A DNA stretch of 64,000 nucleotides from CAZJHX01 sp964545715 (GTDB lineage: Bacteria > Myxococcota_A > UBA9042 > GCA-2863065): the NCBI GenBank assembly GCA_964545715.1, contig CAZJHX010000037.1, positions 6,931 to 70,930 of the forward strand. The letters are read 5' to 3'. The notes under the pieces are model-generated. The model was not told the origin of the DNA and ran no database searches. It saw nothing but the letters and a program-made list of their open reading frames with translations. Positions 51,910 to 64,000 of this stretch are shown one piece after another (position 1 is the stretch's first letter; the number at the start of each line of letters is the position of its first letter). Position numbers and translations under genes: made by a program.

Positions 51910-54900
51910 ATGCGCGGACTGACTGTGAAGTGCGGCCTGATTCTGGTCGTGGCCGGCGTTGTGGCTTGTGGAGACTCGCCCGACGATGGCGGCGAAGAGC
52001 CCGCACTGTCGTCGCCGGACTCGGGGCCGGGCACAAACACCGATCGCGACCAGGACGCCTCCGGGGCCTCGGACGCGCTGACAAATGTGGATGGCTCGGC
52101 GGTGGATGCGCCCATCGTGCAGGGCGGCTTCGGCAGCCCTTGCAACACCAACTCGGAGTGCGAGTCGGAGTTTTGCGTGCAGTCCGACGCGGGGAGCGTG
52201 TGCACCAAGCTGTGCCTGGAGGACTGCCCGACCGGGTGGGGATGCGTCGGCGTCACCAACTCCGGGGCGGACGCGACGTTTATCTGCATGCCGGTTCAGG
52301 ACAGCTTGTGCGAGCCGTGTACAGCCGACCTGCAGTGCGGCTCGGGGCGCTGCCTGACTCTGGATGAGGGCAACTTCTGCGCGCGCCCGTGCGCCGACGA
52401 CAAGCCCTGTCCCGACGGGTTTTCCTGCGACGAGTACGAAGATGCGGAGGGCAAGACCACGACTCAGTGTGTGCCGGTCTCGGGGCAGTGCAGCTGCACC
52501 CAGGCGCAGCAGGACGTGGAGCGGCCCTGCGCCGTCGAAAACGTGGCCGGCAAGTGCTGGGGCGTGCAGATCTGCGGCGGGGACGCGGGTTGGGGTGGCT
52601 GCTCGGCGACGGAGCCGACCGCGGAGCTTTGCGACGGGCTGGACAACGACTGCGACGGCATAGCGGACGAGGACGTGGAGGCGCCGTCAAAGGCCTGTGC
52701 GCAGGTCAATGACCATGGCACATGCGTCGGAGCGTACCACTGCGCCGGTCTGGAGGGCTGGACATGCACCGCCAAGACGCCGGCGGCCGAGGTGTGCGAC
52801 TTTCAAGACAACGACTGCGACGGTGAGGCGGACGAGGACTTCGTGGTTCCCGAGTCGGGCAAATACGGCACCGTCGACCACTGCGGCAGCTGCAACAACT
52901 CCTGCCTGGGCTTGTTTCCCAGCGCGATCCCGACGTGCGACGTCAGCGCCGACATACCCGTCTGTGCGGTAGCGGAGTGCCTGCCCGGCTTCATTCAGAT
53001 CGGGGCGCTGACGTGCCTCCCGTTGCAGTCGGGGCTGTGCTTGCCGTGCACCTCCGACGAGGGATGCATCGGACCCACCGACAAGTGCATGGACCTGGGG
53101 ACCGGCTCCTTCTGCGGTCGCGACTGCGGTCCCGACGCGCCGCTCGGACAGGACTGCCCGGCGGGCTACAACTGCACGGATGTGGGCGACGACGCCAAGC
53201 AGTGCGTGCCGACGACCAACACGTGCGACTGCGTGGCCCAGAGCGCCGGCGTCAAGAAGGCGTGCTCTGTGACCAACGAGATCGGCTCGTGCCTGGGCCT
53301 GCAGATCTGCGGCGACGGCGGCTGGAGCGCGTGCGACGCATCGGCGCCCTCTGTTGAGATCTGTGACGGCGTGGACAACGACTGCGACGGCATAGCGGAT
53401 GAGGGCACCCAGCCTCCCGGCCCCTGCGAGTTCAGCAACGAGTGGGGTACCTGCAGCGGGGTGTACACCTGCCAGGCGGCGGACGGCTGGGTGTGCCCGG
53501 TCACGGAGCCGGCGCCCGATGAGTGCAACGGTCTGGACGACAACTGCGACGGCCAGACCGACGAGGACTTCAAGGTAGACGGAAAGTATGCGGTCGACGA
53601 GCACTGCGGCAGCTGCGGCAACAGCTGTCTGGGGGCCATCGCCAACGGGCAGGGCGCTTGTGACCCAAGCTACCCGACTCCCAAGTGCGTCGTGGCCTCG
53701 TGCGAGCCGGGCTTTTTCGCGGCCAGCCCGTTCATCTGCATGGCGGCCCCGGATACAAGCTGCCAACCCTGCGACACCGACGAGGACTGCTCTGGCGGCT
53801 TCTGCCTTGTGATCGATGGGGTGAACCGCTGCGCCATGCCGTGCCTGGAAGACGCGGAGTGTGACGGTGAGAGCGCCTGTTCGGCGGCCCCCGGCGTCGG
53901 TGACGTCTGCCTTCCCAGCTCGGGCAGCTGCGAGTGCAGTCAGTTCACCGCGGGCGCCAAGCGCAGCTGTTCGCAGACCAACGAGGTCGGCATCTGCTAC
54001 GGCTTCCAGACGTGTGTCCCCGAGACCGGGTGGACCCCCTGCGATGCGCTGCTGGCGGGTCCCGAGACGTGCAACGGCGTGGATGAGGACTGCAACGGCC
54101 TGATCGACGACGGTCTCCCCGCGACGCAGCCGTGCGCCGTGGACAACGAGTTTGGCCAGTGCGCGGGCACCGCCGTCTGCGCGGGCAGCGCGGGATGGCT
54201 CTGTCAGGCGGCGACGCCGGCCGCGGACGCCTGCGATTACCAGGACAACGACTGCGACGGCGCCATCGACGAGGACTTCATCGACGGCGACGGCAAGTAC
54301 GTCCACTTTGACCACTGCGGCTCGTGCGATCTGTCGTGCGCCAACGGATTCCCCAACGCGGAGGCGATGTGCGACGCCAGCAAGCCGACGCCGAAGTGCG
54401 TGGTCAAGAGCTGTGCTGACGGGTTCTTCCAGCTCAACGAGTACCAGTGCATCCCCAATCTGGCGGGCCTGTGTGAGCCGTGTTCGGCCGACGCCAACTG
54501 CGTGGCCGCCGGAGCGAAGTGCGTCACGTTGGACGACGGCAACTACTGCGCAAAGCACTGCGCCGGCGACGGCGACTGCCCTAATGGCTACACCTGCCAG
54601 CCCTGGGATGGCGGCAGCCAGTGCTTCCCAGCGACGGGGTCCTGCGGCTGCGACGGCTCCAACACCTCACTGTCCAAACAGTGCAGTGCGACGTGGCCGG
54701 TGTCTCCCGCGGAGGGGGAGTCATTCGTCACCTGTTCCGGCAGCCAGCAGTGCACCGAGACTGGCTGGTCCCAGTGTCAGCTGCCCGCGGAGACCTGCGA
54801 CGGCGTGGACAACGACTGCAACGGCACCCTCGATGACGGCTTCCTGGTCGACGGCAAGTACGCCTCCCTCGAGAACTGCGGCCAATGCGGCAACAACTGC

Positions 54901-55638
54901 GGGTTCGTGACGTTTGCCAACGCAAAGAGCTACCAACCGGACTTCTGGGACCAGCTGAACGCGCTGGAGGGCGTGGAGATCGTGCCGCACGCCCACCAGA
55001 CGGTCGTGTTGTACGACGAGCTGTATGCCTCCCTTTTGGACGCAGGCGCCGCGCCCGAGAAGATCCTGGGCGGCACGACATTCGAACAGTACGTCGGCAT
55101 GCAGAAGTGGTTCGACGCCAACCCGGGCTTCGTGTATTGGGACGCCCCGCTGGCATCGCCCGGGCACGTGGACGACAAGCCGACGCCCCCCATGGTCTAC
55201 CGGATCGCCGAGCCGAAGGACGCCGACACGCACGAGGACCTGTACGTCCACGTCGCAGCGTCGCCCATCATCGTGTCGCCGGGGCTGGTCTCCAAGCCCC
55301 AGGCCATGCTGAAGACCAAGCCTGCCGGCCGATACATCACCCCGTCATACGTCTTTTTCCCGACCCGCCAGTTCCTCGCCGAGCCCGATGACGCACAGGT
55401 GCCGCCGCTTTGGCGAAAGAAGCCTGGGGGGCCCGGCAAGTCCGCCGCCGAGCTCATCGCGATAGAGGCGCAGAAGATCGAGAGCCAGTATCAGCCGCTC
55501 GTGGACAGCGGAAAGGTAGAGTTCGCGACCGTTCGGACCATCATCGACCTTTATGTCCAGTATGAGGCCTGCCTGGACCTCGAGGATCAGCAGGATATGA
55601 GCGTGTTTGCTGGTGGCTCGGGTGGACGGGCGAAGTAG
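51910..55638 (+). CDS. Giant lipoprotein with seven MopE-type repeats and an unrelated C-terminal domain
   Basis: About 1242 residues. The ATG at 51910 follows GGAGGG and gives a lipoprotein signal (LILVVAGVVAC). After a short Asp/Ser-rich linker, Cys-rich modules alternate with seven MopE/CorA-like metal-binding motifs (CDGLDNDCDGIADED, CDFQDNDCDGEADED, CDGVDNDCDGIADEG, CNGLDDNCDGQTDED, CNGVDEDCNGLIDDG, CDYQDNDCDGAIDED, CDGVDNDCNGTLDDG). After the seventh, the usual CGSC module breaks off at FANAKSY, and a nearly Cys-free domain of about 230 residues follows (IVPHAHQTVVLYDELYASLL and others), so the gene looks chimeric. MopE repeats in methanotrophs bind copper; here metal binding is an inference. 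Confidence 0.85.
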   Translation: MRGLTVKCGLILVVAGVVACGDSPDDGGEEPALSSPDSGPGTNTDRDQDASGASDALTNVDGSAVDAPIVQGGFGSPCNTNSECESEFCVQSDAGSVCTKLCLEDCPTGWGCVGVTNSGADATFICMPVQDSLCEPCTADLQCGSGRCLTLDEGNFCARPCADDKPCPDGFSCDEYEDAEGKTTTQCVPVSGQCSCTQAQQDVERPCAVENVAGKCWGVQICGGDAGWGGCSATEPTAELCDGLDNDCDGIADEDVEAPSKACAQVNDHGTCVGAYHCAGLEGWTCTAKTPAAEVCDFQDNDCDGEADEDFVVPESGKYGTVDHCGSCNNSCLGLFPSAIPTCDVSADIPVCAVAECLPGFIQIGALTCLPLQSGLCLPCTSDEGCIGPTDKCMDLGTGSFCGRDCGPDAPLGQDCPAGYNCTDVGDDAKQCVPTTNTCDCVAQSAGVKKACSVTNEIGSCLGLQICGDGGWSACDASAPSVEICDGVDNDCDGIADEGTQPPGPCEFSNEWGTCSGVYTCQAADGWVCPVTEPAPDECNGLDDNCDGQTDEDFKVDGKYAVDEHCGSCGNSCLGAIANGQGACDPSYPTPKCVVASCEPGFFAASPFICMAAPDTSCQPCDTDEDCSGGFCLVIDGVNRCAMPCLEDAECDGESACSAAPGVGDVCLPSSGSCECSQFTAGAKRSCSQTNEVGICYGFQTCVPETGWTPCDALLAGPETCNGVDEDCNGLIDDGLPATQPCAVDNEFGQCAGTAVCAGSAGWLCQAATPAADACDYQDNDCDGAIDEDFIDGDGKYVHFDHCGSCDLSCANGFPNAEAMCDASKPTPKCVVKSCADGFFQLNEYQCIPNLAGLCEPCSADANCVAAGAKCVTLDDGNYCAKHCAGDGDCPNGYTCQPWDGGSQCFPATGSCGCDGSNTSLSKQCSATWPVSPAEGESFVTCSGSQQCTETGWSQCQLPAETCDGVDNDCNGTLDDGFLVDGKYASLENCGQCGNNCGFVTFANAKSYQPDFWDQLNALEGVEIVPHAHQTVVLYDELYASLLDAGAAPEKILGGTTFEQYVGMQKWFDANPGFVYWDAPLASPGHVDDKPTPPMVYRIAEPKDADTHEDLYVHVAASPIIVSPGLVSKPQAMLKTKPAGRYITPSYVFFPTRQFLAEPDDAQVPPLWRKKPGGPGKSAAELIAIEAQKIESQYQPLVDSGKVEFATVRTIIDLYVQYEACLDLEDQQDMSVFAGGSGGRAK

Positions 55639-55648
55639 CACCCAACCC

Positions 55649-57232
55649 TCAGTGCAGTGCGATCTCGCGCATCACACCCAGATCGGCCAGGAAGTCCAGG
55701 TCGTGTGAGATCACGATCAGCGCGCCGCGATAGGCGTTCAGCGCGTCGGTTATGCGACTCACGGCGTCCAGGTCCAGATTGTTGGTCGGCTCGTCCAGAA
55801 TCAGAAGCTGCGGAGGCTCGGCCGACGCCAGCAGACACGCCAGCGCCGCCCGCATCCGCTCCCCCCCGCTGAGCACGCCTGCCAGGCGATCGACCGTATC
55901 GCGGGTAAACAGAAAGCGATGGAGCACCCATCTGCGCATCGACTCGTCCAGGTCCGGGTTGAGACGCCGCATGTTTTCGACGAGCGATTGGTCGTCGGCC
56001 AGCACGGCTGTGCGCTGATCCAAGAACGCTGCTCGCACAGCACCGCGACGCACCCGCCCCTGCGCCGGCTCCATCTGACCGCTCAGGATCCGCGCCAAGG
56101 TGCTCTTCCCAGATCCATTGGGCCCGGACAACGCGAGCCGCTCAGGTCCGCTCACCAGCAGATCCAGTGGACCCAATCGGAACCCATCGGCCCCGAACTG
56201 ATGCGCGACACCCTCGAGCTCCAGCACCAGCCGACCGGACGGCACCGTGGTCCCCGCGAGCTCCAGCCGAATCGACGTATCGCGCTCCACCTGGTCCAGC
56301 GCCTCTTTCACCCAGTCCGAAGCCGCATCCACCTTCTCGGCATGCCGCGCCGCCTGCCGCGCCGACGTGGCCTCCGACTGTTCCTTCCACTTGTTCAGGG
56401 TGGCACGGGGCTGGCTGCCGGTCTGTCGTGCCCGGCGGCCTCGGCCGGCGCCGCGTGCCTGCTTCTCGCGCGTGAGCTGCGCCGCGCTGCGGGCGCGATC
56501 GAGGTCTTGCTCCGCATCGGCCAGGCGCCGCGCCGCCGCTGTCCGCTCCAGCTCCTTGCGCTCGAGATACGCGTCGAAGTCCCCTCCGTACACCGCGACG
56601 CCGCCGCCGGTCAGCTCGAGGATCCGATCCATGCGGCTCAGCAGCCGACGATCGTGGCTGATCACCAGCAGCGCCCCGGGATAGGTCTCCACGGTGCGAT
56701 ACAACGCAGCACGGGCCTGCACGTCCAAGTGGTTCGTCGGCTCGTCCAGAACCAGCAGATCGGGCTGCGCGAGCATCAGCCCGGCCAGCGCCACGCGCGT
56801 CGCCTGGCCGCCACTCAGGGTCCCCACTGGCCGATCGAGCGCCAGGCCGCTCAGCCCCAGGCTGTCGAGCAGCGCCAGGCTCCGCTGCTCGATGTCCCAC
56901 TGATCACCGATCGTCGCGTACAGGGAATCAGAGAACTCGCCCCCCTCCACAGCCACGATGCTATCCAGCACCTCCGCGATACCGAGTACCGCGGCTACGG
57001 TGGCGGGCCCATCGGGTTTGGAATTCTGCGATAGCTGTGCGACGGAGCCCTGACGCACAACCCGGCCCTCAGTGGGCTGGATCTCACCGCACAACAGCCG
57101 CACCAGCGTCGACTTGCCCACGCCATTGCGCCCGACCAGGCCGCTGCGTCCCGCGCCTATCTGCACATCGATTCCGTCGAGCACCCGCGGCCCACCCATG
57201 GGCTCCCAGGCTACCTGCTCCAAGGCGAACAC
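55649..57232 (-). CDS. ABC-F family ATPase
   Basis: 527 residues with two complete nucleotide-binding domains and no transmembrane segment, as in ABC-F ribosome-associated ATPases. NBD1: GRNGVGKST (34-42), LSGGQ, LVLDEPTNHLDV and the H-loop ISHDRRLL. NBD2: GPNGSGKST, LSGGERMRAAL, LILDEPTNNLD and ISHDLDFL. A charged helical interdomain linker (about 220-310; RKELERTAAARRLADAEQDL and others) is where the P-site tRNA interaction motif lies. The GTG at 57232 is used since no in-frame ATG exists between it and the upstream stop. It may protect ribosomes from antibiotics or resolve stalling; it cannot be tied to a known subgroup. Confidence 0.92.
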   Translation of the reverse strand: MFALEQVAWEPMGGPRVLDGIDVQIGAGRSGLVGRNGVGKSTLVRLLCGEIQPTEGRVVRQGSVAQLSQNSKPDGPATVAAVLGIAEVLDSIVAVEGGEFSDSLYATIGDQWDIEQRSLALLDSLGLSGLALDRPVGTLSGGQATRVALAGLMLAQPDLLVLDEPTNHLDVQARAALYRTVETYPGALLVISHDRRLLSRMDRILELTGGGVAVYGGDFDAYLERKELERTAAARRLADAEQDLDRARSAAQLTREKQARGAGRGRRARQTGSQPRATLNKWKEQSEATSARQAARHAEKVDAASDWVKEALDQVERDTSIRLELAGTTVPSGRLVLELEGVAHQFGADGFRLGPLDLLVSGPERLALSGPNGSGKSTLARILSGQMEPAQGRVRRGAVRAAFLDQRTAVLADDQSLVENMRRLNPDLDESMRRWVLHRFLFTRDTVDRLAGVLSGGERMRAALACLLASAEPPQLLILDEPTNNLDLDAVSRITDALNAYRGALIVISHDLDFLADLGVMREIALH

Positions 57233-57438
57233 CAGTGCAGTGTGTCACACCGGGCGACATCAATCCGGCGCAACTTCAGGTCAGCCAGGTCGGTCGTTGG
57301 ACCATCGCCCGGACGCGAATCGGACCGTCGCGCGGGCGCCCCACAGGCGAAAGAGTGTAGCGATACACTGTAGCTACACCGGCCGGACACCTCCGCGTCA
57401 CCCCCGCAAAACGCCACACTGCAAGCCGATCGCCTGTT

Positions 57439-57454
57439 TGGCATGGCACTTGTA
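57439..57454 (+). promoter_or_regulatory. Candidate sigma-54-type promoter upstream of the metalloprotease gene
   Basis: TGGCATGGCACTTGTA fits the -24/-12 pattern TGGCACG-N4-TTGCW with two mismatches (T for C in the -24 element, T for C in the -12 element). It is about 45 bases before the ATG at 57499. The -12 mismatch is at a position normally well conserved, so this is tentative. The 266-base interval 57233-57498 holds this site and a good ribosome site (AAGGAG) but no gene. Confidence 0.35.
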
Positions 57455-57498
57455 ATACCAGCCGGCGTTCCCAATTAGACAGCACAAAGGAGAAGGGC

Positions 57499-58896
57499 AT
57501 GAACGGCGTTTTGGCAACGATACGGCACACGACCATCCTGGCGATGGTGACACTGGTTTTCAGCGGACTGGCGGCCTGCGCGGCCGAGGTTGCGGGCCCG
57601 CTGGACGGCCTGGAGGACGAATTCTACGAGGCCGAGGAGGACCACGGTCATACGCTCGGCACGCAGCAAGGCGAGCTATCGGGCATCACCAGCTTCAAAT
57701 GGAAGGACGCCAAAATTCCGGTTTGCTGGCAAAACCCAACCCAGGCCAATGCACTGGGCCGCGCCATGTCGCGCCGCGCCGCCGAGGAGACCTGGGAGAA
57801 GGTCTCCTCAATCGATTTCGTGGGCTGGGGCAAATGCAAGCCCTGCGACAAGTACAAATGCAAAGACCAGCCGGGCATCCGAATCCAGGTCGAGGACAGC
57901 GGTCCGCACACCAAGGGCATCGGCAATAAGCTCAACGGCAAGAGCAACGGCATGGTGCTGAACTTCACGTTCAACAACTGGTCCCCGGCGTGTAAGAGCA
58001 GCACCAAGAAGCGGAACAGCTGCATCAAGAGCATCGCAGTGCACGAGTTTGGTCACGCTATCGGCTTCACCCACGAGCACAACAGCCCGGACACCCCCGG
58101 CGAGTGCACCCAGAAGAAGCAGGGCACCACGGGCAAGCCGCTGACCCCATGGGACATCCACTCGGTCATGAACTACTGCAACCCCGTGTACAACAACGAC
58201 GGCCTGCTCAGCTACGGCGACATCGCCGGCGTCCGCAAGGTCTACGGCAAGCCCAGCTGGAAGTCGTTCATCGACGAGGGCTACTACCGCGGCCTCTATG
58301 CAGACGTGGAGAACGCCAACATGAGCGCCGCGTATCACTACCAGAAGTGGGGCGGCAAAGAGGGTCGCAACCCCATGCCCTTCTTTGACGGCAAGTTCTA
58401 TCTGAAGGTCAACAAAGACGTGAAAAACGCCGGCGTGAACCCGTTCAAGCACTTCATCGAGCACGGCGCCATGCAAGGCCGACTGCCCCACCCGAAGTTT
58501 GACGCCAAGTTCTACGTCAAGGCGCACCCCGAAATCTGGTTCACCGGCCTCTCAGCCTTCGAGCACTACGTGTACTACGGCGCCCCGCGTGGCTGGAAGC
58601 CCGGCGCCAACAACAAGTGGGCGCCCTCAGCCAACCGCAAGCTGTTCGACGGCGACTTCTACAAGGCCACCTACCCCGACATCGCCAACCACAGCTTCTA
58701 CAAACACTTCCCCCTGAAGCACTTCCTGAAGCACGGCCAGAAGGAGAACCGCAGCCCGTCCGCGGACTACGACAGCAAGTACTACCTGGCCAAGCACATC
58801 GGCCTCAAAAGCTTCATCCAAGCTGGGTGGATCAAGTCAGCCTTCTCACACTGGATCATCTGGGGCATCAACGAGGGTCGCCAGACCACGAAATGA
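57499..58896 (+). CDS. Zinc metalloprotease lipoprotein with C-terminal aromatic repeats
   Basis: 465 residues; AAGGAG lies 7 bases before the ATG. A lipobox (GLAAC, Cys27) anchors it. The metzincin catalytic domain (about 65-255) has HEFGHAIGFTH (His182, Glu183, His186, His192) and a Met-turn SVMNYC (Met224), which suits the matrixin/astacin-type clan. Cys residues suggest disulfides. The C-terminal about 200 residues are four or so repeats of the type FDGKFYLKVNKDVKNAGVNP and FDAKFYVKAHPEI, ending HYxxYGxxxGR, like the DYYLxxNPDV-HYLxxG repeats of some secreted proteins. It is presumably surface exposed and secreted, with the repeats binding a partner or glycan. It has its own candidate sigma-54 promoter. 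Confidence 0.9.
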   Translation: MNGVLATIRHTTILAMVTLVFSGLAACAAEVAGPLDGLEDEFYEAEEDHGHTLGTQQGELSGITSFKWKDAKIPVCWQNPTQANALGRAMSRRAAEETWEKVSSIDFVGWGKCKPCDKYKCKDQPGIRIQVEDSGPHTKGIGNKLNGKSNGMVLNFTFNNWSPACKSSTKKRNSCIKSIAVHEFGHAIGFTHEHNSPDTPGECTQKKQGTTGKPLTPWDIHSVMNYCNPVYNNDGLLSYGDIAGVRKVYGKPSWKSFIDEGYYRGLYADVENANMSAAYHYQKWGGKEGRNPMPFFDGKFYLKVNKDVKNAGVNPFKHFIEHGAMQGRLPHPKFDAKFYVKAHPEIWFTGLSAFEHYVYYGAPRGWKPGANNKWAPSANRKLFDGDFYKATYPDIANHSFYKHFPLKHFLKHGQKENRSPSADYDSKYYLAKHIGLKSFIQAGWIKSAFSHWIIWGINEGRQTTK

Positions 58897-59068
58897 GCCT
58901 GGGCGGCCAAGAGGATCCGCGACATATCGCGTGCAACGCCTCAACGCCGTGCTCGCCATCAAAGACCTGGTTCGATTTCACCCCGCTACGCTGCAATTGC
59001 TGTGCGCGGTAACACCCGGCACGGCCCGAGCGACCTCCATCTTCGCGCGCGCCGTCGCCGTTCCCTCG

Positions 59069-59380
59069 CTACATCTCCAATCGGCGCTCGATCTGTTTGA
59101 GGCGCACCTCGTGATCGCGGACGCTGTCGCCCATCGGCCCGATGAGCACGTTGTCCAGGCGTTCGGTAAGCGAGCGCACCTCGGTCTCGACGTTCTCCAG
59201 CCGCTCGTTCATCTGCGAGGCCATGCGAACTTGTCCTTCGGCCAGGCGGTCCAGACGCTGATTCGTCTGGTCCAGGCGCTGATTCGTCTGGTCAATTCGA
59301 TCGCCCAGAGTCTTGCCCAATCCCTGGATGTCCGTACGCAGGCCCTGCAGGATTTCGATAGTGAGATCCGTGGCGTCCAT
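59069..59380 (-). CDS. Small coiled-coil protein
   Basis: 103 residues, almost entirely heptad-repeat coiled coil: GKTLGDRIDQTNQRLDQTNQ, where RIDQTNQRLDQTNQRLDRL repeats a 7-residue unit, and later MNERLENVETEVRSLTERLD. No signal peptide or membrane segment. Similar short coiled-coil proteins are annotated as hypothetical. It lies between the metalloprotease and the giant Cys-rich gene. The 172-base interval 58897-59068 between the metalloprotease and this gene shows nothing I can assign. Confidence 0.7.
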   Translation of the reverse strand: MDATDLTIEILQGLRTDIQGLGKTLGDRIDQTNQRLDQTNQRLDRLAEGQVRMASQMNERLENVETEVRSLTERLDNVLIGPMGDSVRDHEVRLKQIERRLEM

Positions 59381-59447
59381 GGGATCAGACTAGGGCGCGA
59401 ACAGGAGAGAGTCAAGGGCAGAACTGAACTTCCGTTTAGTGTTTATA

Positions 59448-63494
<4,047 letters not shown>

Positions 63495-63503
<9 letters not shown>

Positions 63504-63524
63504 TCATCTCTCTGAATGGGGGTC
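63495..63524. promoter_or_regulatory. 12-bp hairpin enclosing the start of the giant Cys-rich gene
   Basis: The + strand reads GACCCCCACTCA, TCTCTC, TGAATGGGGGTC. The arms pair at 11 of 12 positions with a 6-base loop. On the - strand the loop is GAGAGA, the best ribosome-binding sequence for the GTG at 63503, and the start codon itself lies in the stem. It could restrain translation initiation. Alternatively it is a terminator-like hairpin for the upstream gene, but there is no U-run. Confidence 0.55.
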
Positions 63525-63536
63525 ATTCTAGCAGAA

Positions 63537-64000
63537 CTACAGCTTCTTGAACTTCCAGGCCTTGCCCTGGCGCTTGAGCGTAAACGGGCGCGGCATGCCT
63601 TTTGGATTGCACTCGACGAACAGCTTCACCTGGTCGTCCTTGGCCGGATCGCCGTCGGTCCGGGTGATCTTCAACGCGTCACCGCCCTTGATGCAGTGGG
63701 ACGCCAGCCGATGAATCGCGGGCAGGTTGTATTTGCGCAGGCTGCGCTTGGAGGTCTCGCTGAAGCACAGATCCTCGGTGTGGCAATAGCGCTCGATCCA
63801 AGCGTCGAACTTGCTGTCCCGGATCAGCTTCAGCCCATCCAGCAGCGCGTGGTGCGGCGTGCCGGCCTTGGGTTTGATGGTCTTGCCGTCCACGGCAGAC
63901 GCCGACGCGGGCACGAGCAGCACAAGGGTGATGAGGAGAGTCGCGAGTTGTCGAGGTCGGAAATTCGTTCCTACCCGCGCGGCGACGCCGTTCGCCGCCA
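63537..64000 (-). CDS. Exported hypothetical protein, N-terminus cut by the window edge
   Basis: From a GTG at 63923 the gene reads 128 residues, but the frame stays open to the window edge and encodes RPRQLATLLITLVLL just before it. The whole gives a proper signal peptide (LATLLITLVLLVPASASA), and no start codon is found in frame between 63924 and 64000, so the true start is probably outside. The mature part (about 120 residues) is basic with four Cys residues (YCHTEDLCF, HCIK, ECNP) and ends RQGKAWKFKKL. It resembles small exported proteins of unknown role. It lies upstream of the giant Cys-rich gene and may share a transcript. Confidence 0.7.
   Translation of the reverse strand, partial: AANGVAARVGTNFRPRQLATLLITLVLLVPASASAVDGKTIKPKAGTPHHALLDGLKLIRDSKFDAWIERYCHTEDLCFSETSKRSLRKYNLPAIHRLASHCIKGGDALKITRTDGDPAKDDQVKLFVECNPKGMPRPFTLKRQGKAWKFKKL

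Overview
The window is GC-rich and densely coding, with few gaps and no rRNA, tRNA, phage or insertion-sequence genes that I can see. Several features suggest an uncultured myxobacterium-like organism (Myxococcota, or a related lineage formerly placed in Deltaproteobacteria). These are a Ser/Thr kinase with a zinc-ribbon N-terminus and a transmembrane tail, many secreted or lipid-anchored Cys-rich proteins with MopE-type and TNFR/Dickkopf-like repeats, TPR-PEGA and IPT/TIG proteins, and a DUF1592/DUF1552 pair. Taxonomy is inferred from gene content only. A run of exactly 100 N at 51225-51324 shows that this is a scaffolded draft assembly.

Layout. 1-3.5 kb (+): a tightly overlapping operon of an alpha/beta hydrolase (cut by the window edge), a TetR regulator, a sterol-desaturase/fatty-acid-hydroxylase-like membrane protein, an NAD-dependent epimerase of 3-beta-HSD type and a CPBP membrane protease; together these look like lipid modification. 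3.4-10.3 kb (-): TPR-PEGA protein, giant Cys-rich surface protein and Ser/Thr kinase, with a suspicious frame overlap between the first two. 10.4-18.6 kb (+): DUF1592-type lipoprotein, Tat-exported DUF1552 protein, giant IPT/TIG lipoprotein and ATP-grasp enzyme. 18.6-22.6 kb: a pseudo-receiver protein, HNH nuclease, Cys-rich lipoprotein beside a CAA/CAG microsatellite, tRNA-dihydrouridine synthase, START-like secreted protein and a hypothetical. 22.5-25.9 kb (-): a CpxP/Spy-like protein, OmpR-type regulator, histidine kinase and glutathione transferase in one operon, with a 160-bp imperfect palindrome filling the regulator-kinase gap.

26-36.8 kb: HDOD protein, pentapeptide-repeat potassium-channel fusion, SerA, exported protein, EamA transporter, methyltransferase, thioesterase, GST, lipoprotein, M20 amidohydrolase, a hypothetical and a second HDOD protein. 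36.8-42.5 kb: a multihaem cytochrome c lipoprotein with a partner lipoprotein, a P-loop kinase, a short RNB exoribonuclease and a hypothetical. 42.5-47.8 kb: an Ala/Glu/Pro repeat lipoprotein, PurU, a large lipoprotein, a zinc-free MDR oxidoreductase and an EEP-family hydrolase. 47.8-63.5 kb is dominated by Cys-rich surface proteins (VWA type, MopE type, TNFR type with a beta-propeller). Also there are a 51-bp minisatellite containing the assembly gap and running into a short lipoprotein gene, an ABC-F ATPase and a zinc metalloprotease with C-terminal aromatic repeats. The window ends in a partial exported protein.

Overall this is a chromosomal segment rich in cell-envelope and surface functions. 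Most housekeeping genes are familiar. The least explained parts are the 160-bp palindrome inside the two-component operon, the 51-bp array, the domain junctions and frame problems in two of the giant Cys-rich genes, and the unknown roles of the Cys-rich protein set.
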